64,000 bases of DNA from Nocardia miyunensis NBRC 108239 (GTDB taxonomy: Bacteria; Actinomycetota; Actinomycetes; Mycobacteriales; Mycobacteriaceae), in the NCBI RefSeq assembly GCF_001613065.1, contig NZ_BDBQ01000057.1, positions 35,381 through 99,380 on the forward strand. Reading direction: 5' to 3'. The notes beneath the pieces were generated by a model. That model was not told where the DNA came from, did no database searches, and saw only the letters and a program-made list of their open reading frames with translations. Positions within the stretch are counted from its first letter, which is position 1; each line of letters begins with the position of its first letter. Positions 44,287 through 53,081 of the stretch are shown piece after piece. The position numbers and the translations under genes were made by a program.

Positions 44287-44694
44287 GCTGGGTCCTTTCC
44301 GGAATGAGCGGGGGCCTGCGTGGTTACACTCCGCTGCCGCCTCCGGCTCTGCCCGCTCATTCGGCGGCGTACCCGTCCTGTAGCTGTTCACCGTGCTTTC
44401 TCTCCGAAGTCTAGAGCGCGTGGCCCGGCCGAGGTTCGATTGTGTGCCACTCACCGGTCGCGCACATTCGTGCGGGTGCACGATTGCATTAGCCAGTTGT
44501 GAACTGTTCGATGCCACAATGTGATCCGACACGCCGGAGAGTTTGTTTGCGGCACAATAGCTATTGATGTCCATCCGATGCGTCACGGCGGGTCGCCGGG
44601 CGGCAGGGTTGCTACCGGGGGTATTCGTGCCGAATGCGATCCGTTTTCCGGACACCGTGCACCGGAACGACTGACAGCGCATAACATTTCCGGA
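44287..44694. promoter_or_regulatory. Divergent control region, TetR/glycosyltransferase
   Basis: This 408-base region separates the TetR gene and the MftF-like gene and should contain both promoters. It holds CAGTT-GTG-AACTG (44494-44506), a possible operator. No gene is seen in it. Confidence 0.4.
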
Positions 44695-46053
44695 ATGCGC
44701 CATCAGCGACTGCCCGACGGGTTCGGGGTGCGGATCGATCCCAGGGTGCGCGCGTATTCCGGTGGACGGTTCCTCGTCGGTGATTCGCCGACGAGGTTGC
44801 TGCGACTCGCGCCGGATGCCGCCGCCCTGATCGGCGACGGGTACCTCGAGGTGACCGATCCCAAGTCCGCCGTGGTTGCCAGACGGCTGCTCGATGCCGG
44901 GATCGGCAACCCGCGCCCACGTCTGCTGCCGCGTCCGGAGGAGGTGACCGTGGTGGTGCCGCTGCACAACGACACCGACGGTCTGGGACGCCTGCTGCGC
45001 ACCCTGCGTGGGCACAGCGTGGTGATCGTGGACGACGGATCGGACAAGCCGGTGGCCATCCCGCGCACCGGCGGCCGATGCCGGGTGACCGTGCTGCGGC
45101 ACGATCACCGTCAGGGCCAGGCGGCCGCGCGCAATTCCGGATTACGCGCGGCCACAACCGAATTCGTGGCCTTCCTGGATTCGAACGTGGTGCCCCGGGC
45201 CGGATGGCTCGAGGTGATGCTCGGGCATTTCAGCGATCCCGAGGTGGCACTGGTCGCGCCGCGCATCGTCGCGCGGGAACCGGCCGCCACCGTGCTGGGC
45301 CGATACGAGCAGACCCGTTCCTCGCTGGACCGGGGTCGGCGCGAGGCCGAGGTGAGCTCGCGCGGTGCGGTGTCCTATGTGCCGGGGGCGGCGTTGCTGG
45401 TGCGGCGTCGCGCGGTGCTGACCGAGGGCGGATTCGACGAGGAGATGTTCTCCGCGGTCGAGATCGACCTGTGCCGCAGGTTGGAGCAGGCCGGGTGGCG
45501 GTTGCGCTACGAGCCGGCCGCGCACGTCGCCTGCGATCATCCGGTGTCGTTCGGAAAGTGGTTCGGGCGCAAGGTATCCCACGGTGCGGGGGTCGCTCCG
45601 CTGGCGCGTCGGCATCCCGGGACCGCGGCCCCGCGATCGGTGCCGCTGTGGGCGGTCGTCGCGACGGTCCTACTGGGGATCGCCTCTCGCGTGAGTGTGC
45701 TGGGCGCGGTGGTGACCCTCGCCGCCGCACTGGTCCGCCTGCGCCGGGTCTTCGCCGAACTCGACCATCCGACCAGAGTGGCCGCGCTTGCTCTGGCGCG
45801 CGGCTACTCCGGTGGTGTGTGGCGCATCGTCTCGGCGATGTGCCGCGACTACTGGCCGATCACCCTGGTGGCCATGATCTTCTCCGCCCGGCTGCGCCGA
45901 TTCGCCTTCACCATGGCCGCCGCCGACGGTCTCGCCGACTGGTTCACCCACCGCGACTCCGGCGGCCTGGACCCCGTGCGCTATCTGATCTGCAAACGTC
46001 TCGACGACCTCGCCTACGGCACGGGCCTGTGGATGGGCTGGTGCCGTGTTTGA
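44695..46053 (+). CDS. mftF: Mycofactocin-type glycosyltransferase (MftF-like)
   Basis: A 452-residue GT2-family enzyme. The N-terminus RLPDGFGVRIDPRVRAYSGG followed by GDSPTRLLRLAPDAA is characteristic of MftF, which adds sugars to the redox cofactor mycofactocin. The GT-A core shows VTVVVPLHNDTDGL, VIVDDGSDK and FLDSNVVP in the DXD position, and EIDLCRRLEQAGW; two to three hydrophobic segments follow residue 320. None of mftA-E is within this window, which is unusual. The start is uncertain: the ATG at 44695 has no strong ribosome site. If not MftF, it is another GT2 glycosyltransferase. Confidence 0.7.
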   Translation: MRHQRLPDGFGVRIDPRVRAYSGGRFLVGDSPTRLLRLAPDAAALIGDGYLEVTDPKSAVVARRLLDAGIGNPRPRLLPRPEEVTVVVPLHNDTDGLGRLLRTLRGHSVVIVDDGSDKPVAIPRTGGRCRVTVLRHDHRQGQAAARNSGLRAATTEFVAFLDSNVVPRAGWLEVMLGHFSDPEVALVAPRIVAREPAATVLGRYEQTRSSLDRGRREAEVSSRGAVSYVPGAALLVRRRAVLTEGGFDEEMFSAVEIDLCRRLEQAGWRLRYEPAAHVACDHPVSFGKWFGRKVSHGAGVAPLARRHPGTAAPRSVPLWAVVATVLLGIASRVSVLGAVVTLAAALVRLRRVFAELDHPTRVAALALARGYSGGVWRIVSAMCRDYWPITLVAMIFSARLRRFAFTMAAADGLADWFTHRDSGGLDPVRYLICKRLDDLAYGTGLWMGWCRV

Positions 46054-46059
46054 TGGCCT

Positions 46060-46269
46060 CCGCTTCGCTCCGGCGTGTTCGCGGCCCCTGAGGCTCGTCG
46101 CTCGAAGGCTCGCTCCGGGCGGGGCTCGGGGGGAGCACATGTCGCGCTTTGATGGACGCTGTTCGACATTCGTCCGCTTCGCTCCGGCGTGTTCGCGGCC
46201 CCCGAGGCTCGTCGCTCGAAGGCTCGCTCCGGGCGGGGCTCGGCGGGAGCGCATGTCGCGCTTTGATGG
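46060..46269 (+). repeat. Tandem pair of 96-bp dispersed repeats
   Basis: Two copies, 46060-46155 and 46174-46269, start at CCGCTTCGCTCCGGCGTGTT and end at CGCGCTTTGATGG, with a 114-base period and only a few differences. The second copy is followed directly by the epimerase 3' end. Shorter relatives lie at 14532-14570 and 42421-42459. It fills the convergent gap between the glycosyltransferase and epimerase genes. Confidence 0.85.
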
Positions 46270-46285
46270 GACGTGTCGCTGCTGG

Positions 46286-47254
46286 TTATCGGTGGTCGAG
46301 TAGGCCGAGGTCGCGCAGGCTTTCGGCGGTTTGCACGATCGTGGTTTCGGCCGGGCGGGGGGACCAGCCGAGTTCGGCCTGGGCGCGGTCGTTGTGGATG
46401 ATCAGGCGGGGCGGCTCGGCGCCGGGGACCTCCTCGGTCGGGACCCGGGTGGCCAGCGGGCCGAGTCGGTCGCGCAGGATTCGAGCCATTTCCAGGAAGC
46501 TGATCGTCGGGCCGTCGGCCAGGGCCAGATAGCGTTTGCCCGCGGCCTGGGGTGCGGCCATCGCGCGGATGTGCAGATCGGCGACGTCGCGGACGTCGGC
46601 CACGCCGAAACGTTGACGCGGTGCGGCGGACATCGTTCCGTCGAGCATCGATTTGGTCAGTCCCAATGACGAACGCACCTGCGCGATCAGGGTGGGACCG
46701 AGGATGAATGTGGGGTTGACCGTGACCAGTTCGGTCTCGCCGCCCTCACGTTCGGCGAAATCCCACGCGGCGAGTTCGGCGATCGCCTTGGACCGCGGGT
46801 AGGGGGCCAGACCGGGCGTATCGGGATCGGTCCAATCCTCTTCGGTGTACTCCGCGCCGGGTTTGGGCGAATAGCCGATCGCCGCGAACGACGAGGTCAG
46901 CACGACCCGTCGCGCGCCCGAGTCCCGTGCGGCCCGCAGTACGCGCAAGGCACCGTCGCGCGCGGGGACGATCACCTCGTCCGGATCCTGGGGCTGGATC
47001 ATCGGGGAGGCGGTGTGGTGTATCTCCTCGCAGCCGGCGGTGGCATCGGCCCAGCCGTCGTCGGCGGTCAGCCCGGCGGCGACGATCTCGAGGTCGCCGT
47101 CGTCCGCGCCGCCGCGACGAACCGCCGCGCGTACCTGCGCCTCGTATTCGAGTGAACGCACCGTCGTGCGGACCGGGCGACCCTCGCGCAGCAGTGCGGC
47201 GATCAGTTGGGTGCCCAGATAACCGGTTCCGCCGGTCACGAGTACGCGGTTCAT
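46286..47254 (-). CDS. NAD-dependent epimerase/dehydratase-type SDR
   Basis: A 322-residue extended short-chain dehydrogenase. The NAD(P) motif VTGGTGYLGTQLIAALL opens the protein and the catalytic YxxxK is YPRSK (near residue 150). Sequence style is like dihydroflavonol/cinnamoyl-CoA reductases, which act on carbonyl groups. Its start overlaps the stop of the MerR gene (ATGA), so it is the likely target of that regulator. Confidence 0.85.
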   Translation of the reverse strand: MNRVLVTGGTGYLGTQLIAALLREGRPVRTTVRSLEYEAQVRAAVRRGGADDGDLEIVAAGLTADDGWADATAGCEEIHHTASPMIQPQDPDEVIVPARDGALRVLRAARDSGARRVVLTSSFAAIGYSPKPGAEYTEEDWTDPDTPGLAPYPRSKAIAELAAWDFAEREGGETELVTVNPTFILGPTLIAQVRSSLGLTKSMLDGTMSAAPRQRFGVADVRDVADLHIRAMAAPQAAGKRYLALADGPTISFLEMARILRDRLGPLATRVPTEEVPGAEPPRLIIHNDRAQAELGWSPRPAETTIVQTAESLRDLGLLDHR

Positions 47255-47691
47255 TGCAGCACCATCGCTTCCAGTCGGGGGTACATGCCCTGCACTCGCT
47301 CGTTCGCCTCGGCTTCGGCGGCGGCGTCGCGGTGATCGCGGGCATCCCACAGCGCGGCCTTCGCGCGCAGGTAGTCGAGATGGACGTGCAGCGTGGCGAT
47401 CTCGGCCTCGATCCGCTCGGCATGACGCAACAGCAGATCGCGCTGTTCACCGGCCGCGGCGTGGCCTCGAGTGCGGTTCGCCTGATAGGTGCGCATCTCC
47501 GCGATGCCCAGGCCCACGGCCCGCAGGCAGGCCAGAACCTGCAGGGTGTCGAGGTCCTCCTCGCGATACCGGCGGTGTCCGCTGCTGGGATCGCGGTCGA
47601 CCGGGCCGATCAGCCCGACCTGTTCGTAATAGCGCAGTGTCGGTTCGCTCAGCCCGCTGCGCCGGGCGGCGTCCTGGATGGTGAATGACAT
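47251..47691 (-). CDS. MerR-family regulator of the epimerase operon
   Basis: A 146-residue MerR regulator: winged helix FTIQDAARRSGLSEPTLRYYEQVGLI at residues 3-28, RRYREEDL, and a coiled-coil from about 75 to 115. No metal-binding cysteines are seen, so an organic ligand is likely. First gene of an operon with the epimerase; a perfect 20-base palindrome lies 16 bases upstream. Confidence 0.87.
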   Translation of the reverse strand: MSFTIQDAARRSGLSEPTLRYYEQVGLIGPVDRDPSSGHRRYREEDLDTLQVLACLRAVGLGIAEMRTYQANRTRGHAAAGEQRDLLLRHAERIEAEIATLHVHLDYLRAKAALWDARDHRDAAAEAEANERVQGMYPRLEAMVLQ

Positions 47692-47706
47692 ATATGCAGG
47701 AAAACA

Positions 47707-47726
47707 GACTTCAAGCGCTTGAAGTC
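47707..47726. promoter_or_regulatory. MerR-type palindromic operator
   Basis: A perfect palindrome with 10-base arms GACTTCAAGC and GCTTGAAGTC. On the minus strand it overlaps TTGACT (47728-47723), a good -35. Long symmetric CTTGAAG sites of this kind are typical MerR operators; a clear -10 is not seen. Confidence 0.7.
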
Positions 47727-48021
47727 AAGGGTTCGCCAACGAGATCCGGGTCGGGCGCCCGATGGGTCGGCTCGACGGACTCTCGCGGGAAAGGGCATGC
47801 CTGGTTCGGTATTTCGGCAGCTGAGTGGCGGTGCTGTGCGAGGGTCGCGGGCCGGGATGGGCGCGTAGTCTGGATTGTGAGGTGGCAGGGGTGCGTCCAC
47901 GGGTGTGGGCGGGGTCACCGAATGCTTCGCCGGTGCCGGTCCCGGGGAAGGTGCGGCACCGGCGGAGGTTCATGGGGGGATCGCACCGCGGATTGATCGA
48001 TTCGGCGTTCCGGCTCGCGTG
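47727..48021. other. Intergenic region without a recognisable gene
   Basis: Between the MerR gene and the lipase gene I see no convincing open frame, no terminator and no repeat. Open frames here lack ribosome sites and codon bias. Confidence 0.4.
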
Positions 48022-48957
48022 TCACGACCGCAGTTGCTCGACCACCCATGCGGTGCTCTCGGGGCTCGAGCGCAGGGTGGAGTGATCGACTGCGGGTGCG
48101 GTGGGGAAGCGGTCCTCGTACACGACGTTCACCACCCCCGGCTCATCGATCCGCGAGCAGCTCACCGCGGGGGTGGCGATGCGATCGTGGCGGGTGGCCA
48201 GGATCGAATAGCGCACCCCGGGCTGGGTGACCGTGCCGTCGAAGACCGCCTTGTACACCTCGGAGGTGGGGGACATCTGCATGGCGGGCGCCATACCGGG
48301 GAACATGATCGTCAACGCGGACACCAGATATGGTGCGACCTCCGCCGCCTGGACCGGCGTCATCGGCGGGTTCGTGATGCCGTACTGGGCGAGCAGGCCC
48401 GCGCCGTCGCAGCCGCGTGATTCGGGCGCGAGCAGTACCGCGTCGCGGACCGAGGATGCCCCGCGGAGCACCTTGAGGTAGTACTGGGCGACGAAGGTTC
48501 CCGCCGAATGCGCGACGATGTCGACCTTGTCCGCGCGGGTGGCGGTGCGGACCTTCGTGATGAAATCGGCGACCTGCCGCGCCTCGCTGGGCACGTCACC
48601 GGCCCAGCGCTGGCCCTTGATGATGCCGCCCTGGAACACGAACGCGCAGCCGCCGTCGGCGCGCAACGCGGTCAGCATCGGATTCCATTGCGCCGCGGTC
48701 TGATCGGTGGTGCCGTCGGCCCCGGGCAGGACGACCACCGGATGCGGCCGATGCGGACCCGGCGTGCAGTTCACCGGGGGGTCGATCACGGTGCCCGCCG
48801 GAATGGTCGAGGTGTCGATCCGGACCGGCGATTGGATAGCGGGCGCTGTCGGCGGGCCGCTCGGCGCCGCGGCGGCCGGTGTGGCCGCGATCGCCACCAC
48901 CCCCGCCAGGACGGTGCCCAGCAGCGCGATTCCAGCGCGCGATGTTGTTGTCCTCAT
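48022..48957 (-). CDS. Secreted lipase/alpha-beta hydrolase
   Basis: A 311-residue exported hydrolase. A signal peptide (about residues 1-31, ending in AAAA) precedes an alpha/beta-hydrolase fold resembling actinomycete triacylglycerol lipases. The nucleophile motif is AHSAG (IVAHSAGTF), with Ala in place of the first Gly of GxSxG; the late DHSTL supplies a candidate His. It would act on esters outside the cell. Single gene. Confidence 0.8.
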   Translation of the reverse strand: MRTTTSRAGIALLGTVLAGVVAIAATPAAAAPSGPPTAPAIQSPVRIDTSTIPAGTVIDPPVNCTPGPHRPHPVVVLPGADGTTDQTAAQWNPMLTALRADGGCAFVFQGGIIKGQRWAGDVPSEARQVADFITKVRTATRADKVDIVAHSAGTFVAQYYLKVLRGASSVRDAVLLAPESRGCDGAGLLAQYGITNPPMTPVQAAEVAPYLVSALTIMFPGMAPAMQMSPTSEVYKAVFDGTVTQPGVRYSILATRHDRIATPAVSCSRIDEPGVVNVVYEDRFPTAPAVDHSTLRSSPESTAWVVEQLRS

Positions 48958-49635
48958 CTACGGCACAGCCTTTCGATACTGTCCGAACCATCCCGGCCCG
49001 GTGTGAGACCGGCGCACCGTGACGCCGACATCGGACTCCGTGCGGGATGGGCCCCCTGACACCCGTGCATCGGGCCACCCCCCGAAACTGCCCCTTATCG
49101 CACCAGCGTCATCCGCCCATGTCAATGGGCATACGGCGTGGTGACGCAAACGCGCCGCTGGAAGGGGTGCGTTCGGAGATCGCGGGCCCGCGCGGTCGCG
49201 CGCGTCCGGGTGCGGCGCCTGCGGCCGCGCGGCGGCCGATTCGGTCGGAAAATATACGCGCGGTGCATGCCGTATAGTTGCTGAATATTTATGAAAACGT
49301 AATTCTTCAATCTACTTACATCTCTGTGAGTCGTGCATGTAATCAAGTGGCGGAAACATCGCCGGAGACTTGTTGCCGTGTCACCCCGGCCGGTCATGAG
49401 TGCATTCGGGCAAATCGGCAGGCTCAGAGCATTACTAATTTCCCGTCGGCAAACCTTCCGATTGGACTCGATGGAGGGCTGTATCTCGAACGTAACCCAA
49501 GGTGCGGGCAGGTTTTGTTAATGTCGGCATACGCTGTTGGTCCTGAGTTGAAGGTTGGCATTAATTCGATCCGAAGTTGTTCGGAAGGGTGTCTCGGAAT
49601 ACGTTCCGAGATTTTCGTACGAAGGGGTGCGCTGT
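48958..49635. other. Long intergenic region, partly AT-rich
   Basis: In 678 bases no credible gene is seen. The first part is GC-rich with a small hairpin GCCCAT-GTCA-ATGGGC (49115-49130). From about 49250 to 49620 it becomes distinctly AT-rich, with TATAGTTGCTGAATATTTATG near 49274, unlike the flanking DNA. It probably holds promoters, perhaps of the small protein gene, or transferred DNA. Confidence 0.4.
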
Positions 49636-49908
49636 ATGAGCCAGAGCTGGAACCGGCGGCGAGACGCCGCGGAGATCCTGGTGGAACAACAGTCAGGAGA
49701 TGTGCTGGTGTTTAGCGACAGTGGATCCGCCGAACCGAGTGCGGCGGGATATTACCTGGACCGTGACGGAGATGTGTGGGAGAAGGAGGCGCAGGGCTGG
49801 CGGTTGATCCTGCAGCGTGGCGTCGCCGTGGATCCGGTGTCGCTGTGGGATTGGGTGGAAGGGCATGTGCGTGACTACGCACCGTTCATGCCCGTCGCGA
49901 TGAACTGA
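49636..49908 (+). CDS. Small protein of unknown function
   Basis: A 90-residue soluble acidic protein, beginning MSQSWNRRRDAAEILVEQQ and ending YAPFMPVAMN, with several Trp and Asp/Glu residues. I do not recognise the family. The ATG is preceded by GAAGGGG and the AT-rich region. It is followed by the NrtR-like gene on the same strand after 64 bases. Confidence 0.55.
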   Translation: MSQSWNRRRDAAEILVEQQSGDVLVFSDSGSAEPSAAGYYLDRDGDVWEKEAQGWRLILQRGVAVDPVSLWDWVEGHVRDYAPFMPVAMN

Positions 49909-49942
49909 TCATTCGACCGGAAGCGTTGCCGCACCCGATGTT

Positions 49943-49959
49943 ATCGTCAGGGTGACGAT
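49943..49959. promoter_or_regulatory. Operator before the NrtR-like gene
   Basis: ATCGTCA-GGG-TGACGAT, with perfect 7-base arms, is followed at once by TACAAT (49960-49965), a good -10 that ends 7 bases before the ATG at 49973. The transcript would be leaderless and the palindrome would sit upstream of the -10, ideal for autorepression. Confidence 0.55.
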
Positions 49960-49972
49960 TACAATCTCGATC

Positions 49973-50689
49973 ATGGGCAATGCTTTTCGCCTCAACGCGG
50001 CGGTCGCCGTCGATCTCGTCGTGCTCACCCTCGGCGCTCGAAACGCGCCCAACGACACCCTGTGTGCCCTGCTCGTACAGCGGTTGTACGCGCCGTATCG
50101 AGGCAGGTGGGCGTTGCCGGGCGGATTCGTGCAGACCGATGAGAGCCTCTCGGCGGCGGCCGTGCGGCTGCTTCGCGAAGAGACCGGCATCCGCGCGGAC
50201 CGGATGCATCTCGAGCAACTCGCCACCTACGGCGAACCGGGGCGCGATCCTCGCGGCCGGGTGATCAGCACCACCTATCTCGCGCTGGTGCCGAATCTGC
50301 CCGCGCCCACCGCGGGTGGGGATGCCACGGCCGCCGCGATCTGGTCGGCCGAGCAGATTCTGGCCGATCCCGGGCGGCTGGCCTTCGACCATCATCGAAT
50401 CCTGGCCGACGGCGTCGAGCGCGCTCGGGCCAAATTCGAGTACACCCCGCTGGCCACCGCGTTCTGCGGCCGCGAGTTCACCGTGGCCGAGTTGCGGCGG
50501 GTGTACGAAGTGGTGTGGGGTACCGCGATCGATCCGCGCAACTTCCACCGCAAGGTCACCAGTACCGCCGGATTCGTCGAGGCGACCGGGCGGACCAGCA
50601 CCCGCGACGGCGGGCGTCCCGCCCAGTTGTACCGGGCCGGTCCGGCTCTGGCGCTGCGCCCGCCGATGATGCGGCCGCAGGCCGCCTGA
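49973..50689 (+). CDS. NrtR-type Nudix regulator
   Basis: A 238-residue protein with an N-terminal Nudix domain (WALPGGFVQTDESLSAAAVRLLREETGI) and a C-terminal winged-helix domain from about residue 160, the layout of NrtR, a repressor of NAD biosynthesis that responds to ADP-ribose. The Nudix box reads RLLREE instead of RExxEE, so hydrolysis is doubtful, as expected for a regulator. No NAD genes are adjacent. The ATG at 49973 has no ribosome site but suits leaderless translation. Confidence 0.82.
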   Translation: MGNAFRLNAAVAVDLVVLTLGARNAPNDTLCALLVQRLYAPYRGRWALPGGFVQTDESLSAAAVRLLREETGIRADRMHLEQLATYGEPGRDPRGRVISTTYLALVPNLPAPTAGGDATAAAIWSAEQILADPGRLAFDHHRILADGVERARAKFEYTPLATAFCGREFTVAELRRVYEVVWGTAIDPRNFHRKVTSTAGFVEATGRTSTRDGGRPAQLYRAGPALALRPPMMRPQAA

Positions 50690-50813
50690 CCCGTACCCTC
50701 CCGTGGGCATATGTCTCGCACAGCATGTTCCCAGTCGAGGCACAGTGAGCCTGCCAGACGGCATTTCTACGCTCTGGCGGACAGCGGGGGAATTCGTGGA
50801 GGAAGGCGGGAAC

Positions 50814-53081
50814 ATGGTGTCGATGTCCGGCGTCGACGAGGGTGCGCACAACGTATCCGAGGAGTACGTGGGTGCATCCGGAACGCGGCCGGGGCGAGAT
50901 CCCCGGACCGCTCGGCCGCGCTGGGTGCGCCCGGGTCTGGCCGGACTGCTGATCGCGACGGCCGTGCTGTATCTGTGGGGGTTGAGCTCGGCGGGCTGGG
51001 CCAACCCCTTCTACGCGGCGTCCGTGCAGGCGGGTACCCAGGATTGGAAGGCGCTGCTGTTCGCCTCGCTCGACCCGGGTAACGGCATCACCGTCGACAA
51101 ACCGCCGGCCGCGATGTGGGTGATGGCCTTGTCGGGGCGGATATTCGGCTTCTCCGCGTGGTCGATGCTGATGCCGGAGGCGCTGATCGGGGTCGCGACG
51201 GTGGCGTTGCTGTACGGCGCGGTGCGGCGTTGCGCGGGATATGCCGCCGGGCTGATCGCGGGTGCGGCGCTGGCGCTGACTCCGGTGGCGGCGTTGATGT
51301 TCCGCTACGACAATCCGGATGCGCTGATGATGTTGCTGGTCGTCGCGGCGGCCTACTGTGTGGTGCGCGCGTTGCGGTCGCCGGGGACGCGGTGGTGGTC
51401 GGCGGGTACCGGCTGGCTGGCACTGGCGGGTGTGGCGATCGGCTTCGGATTCCTGGCGAAGATGATGCAGGCGTTCCTGGTGCTACCGGGGTTGGCGCTG
51501 GTCGTCGTGGTGGCGATGCCGGGCGGATTCTGGTCCCGGATCGGCAAATTGGCGACCGCGGGTCTGACGGTGCTGGTCTCCGCGGGCTGGTACGTGGCGC
51601 TGGTTCAGGTGTGGCCCGCGAATTCGCGGCCCTACATCGGCGGGTCCACCGACAACAGCCTGTGGGATCTGGCCGTGGGGTACAACGGCCTGGGCCGGGT
51701 GCTGGGTAACGAGAACAAGCATCACCCCGCGCCCGCGCACCCTTCCGCCTCGCCCGGCCCGACCGCTGGAACAGATGGCGCAACCGCCGGGACGCATGCC
51801 GTGGCGGCACACGGTACGACCGCTGCGACGCAGGGTTCGACCGCTGGGACACACGGCACGGCTGCCGCGGCGGATGGCGCGACCGCTGCCACACATGCCA
51901 CGACCGCTGCGGACGCGCACGGCGCGGCCGCACATGCGGCGGCGAATTCGCCGCATTTCGGCGGGATGGCGCACGGTGGGACCGGCGTGCTGCGGCTGCT
52001 TCAGAATTCGCTGGCGACCGAATTCGCCTGGCTGGTTCCGGCGGCGGTGATCGGGCTGCTGGCCGGGCTGTGGCTGACCCGCCGCGCGCCGCGCACCGAT
52101 CCGGCCCGCGCCGCGTTGATTCTGTGGGGCGGCTGGCTGGTCGGGACCTGGCTGGTGCTCAGCTATATGAGCAGTTCGTTCCACACGTACTACACGGTCG
52201 AGCTGGCTCCAGCGCTGGCGGCGCTGGGCGCGATCGGCGGGACGTTGCTGTGGAAGCGGCGCGAACATCCCTCGGCCCGGGTGGGTCTGGGCGCGATGTC
52301 GGCGGCGACGGGCTTGTGGGTGTACCACCTGCTCGACGAGACACCGACGTGGTTGCCCTGGCTGCGGTGGACGTTGGTGATCGCCGGATTCGCGGTGGCC
52401 GCGGTGCTGATCCTCGGCGCTACCCGCTTGCGGCGGTTCGGGGTCGTGACCGCGGCCGTCGCGGTGATCGCCGGACTGGCCGGTCCGGCCGCCTACGCGG
52501 TCGAGACGGTGGCGTTGCCGCACGGCGGCGGGAGTCCGTACAGCGGCCCGGTTCGAGTGCGCGGCAACGGATTCGGGCACGATCCGGCGACGAAGAGCGC
52601 GCCGCGCTTGGATGCGATGCTGTCCGATGCCGATAACCGCTGGGCCGCAGCGGCCGTCGGATCGCAACAGGTCAGTGCCATCGAATTACGCACGGGCGCA
52701 TCACTTTTGGCCATCGGAGGATTCAGCGGCCGGGACGATTCGCCGACCTTGGCGCAGTTCCAGCAGTACGTCACCGCCGGGGAAGTGCACTACTTCCTGA
52801 TGGACGCCCGCTCGCAAGCGCGCGGCACCGGAAGAGCCACCGCGTCGGAGGACGCCGATGCACACACGATGAGCGCCCATCGGGACAGTGCGACAACGCA
52901 TCCGAACAGCAGGGTCGCGCCTTCGGCGAACCACCCCGCGAACTCGTCCGGATCGCCGAGTGTCAGTTCGAATACCAGTACCAGCGGCGGCCGGATCACC
53001 GCCTGGGTGCAAGCGCGCTACATCCCGGTCACCGTCGACGGTGTGCAGGTGTACGACCTGACGATTCCGCCTCGGAGCTGA
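50814..53081 (+). CDS. GT39/PMT-like glycosyltransferase
   Basis: A 755-residue membrane glycosyltransferase. The start of the fold (SAGWANPFYAASVQAGTQDWKALLFASLDPGNGITVDKPPAAMW) is that of actinomycete GT39 mannosyltransferase-like proteins that use polyprenyl-linked sugars; about 11 membrane segments follow. A large Ala/Thr/His/Gly-rich insertion (about residues 303-388) separates two membrane parts, and the C-terminal domain lies outside. The ATG at 50814 follows GGAGGAAGGCGGG. Confidence 0.82.
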   Translation: MVSMSGVDEGAHNVSEEYVGASGTRPGRDPRTARPRWVRPGLAGLLIATAVLYLWGLSSAGWANPFYAASVQAGTQDWKALLFASLDPGNGITVDKPPAAMWVMALSGRIFGFSAWSMLMPEALIGVATVALLYGAVRRCAGYAAGLIAGAALALTPVAALMFRYDNPDALMMLLVVAAAYCVVRALRSPGTRWWSAGTGWLALAGVAIGFGFLAKMMQAFLVLPGLALVVVVAMPGGFWSRIGKLATAGLTVLVSAGWYVALVQVWPANSRPYIGGSTDNSLWDLAVGYNGLGRVLGNENKHHPAPAHPSASPGPTAGTDGATAGTHAVAAHGTTAATQGSTAGTHGTAAAADGATAATHATTAADAHGAAAHAAANSPHFGGMAHGGTGVLRLLQNSLATEFAWLVPAAVIGLLAGLWLTRRAPRTDPARAALILWGGWLVGTWLVLSYMSSSFHTYYTVELAPALAALGAIGGTLLWKRREHPSARVGLGAMSAATGLWVYHLLDETPTWLPWLRWTLVIAGFAVAAVLILGATRLRRFGVVTAAVAVIAGLAGPAAYAVETVALPHGGGSPYSGPVRVRGNGFGHDPATKSAPRLDAMLSDADNRWAAAAVGSQQVSAIELRTGASLLAIGGFSGRDDSPTLAQFQQYVTAGEVHYFLMDARSQARGTGRATASEDADAHTMSAHRDSATTHPNSRVAPSANHPANSSGSPSVSSNTSTSGGRITAWVQARYIPVTVDGVQVYDLTIPPRS
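51730..51960 (+). repeat. Degenerate Ala/Thr/His repeat inside the glycosyltransferase
   Basis: Short imperfect repeats of the type GCGACCGCT, ACACACGGC and GGCACG recur and encode a flexible Ala/Thr/His/Gly stretch between membrane segments. Confidence 0.5.

Noticed and set aside
49278..49715. A 145-residue open frame in the AT-rich region
   Set aside because: It overlaps the better-supported small gene in another frame, has no ribosome site and no plausible protein pattern.
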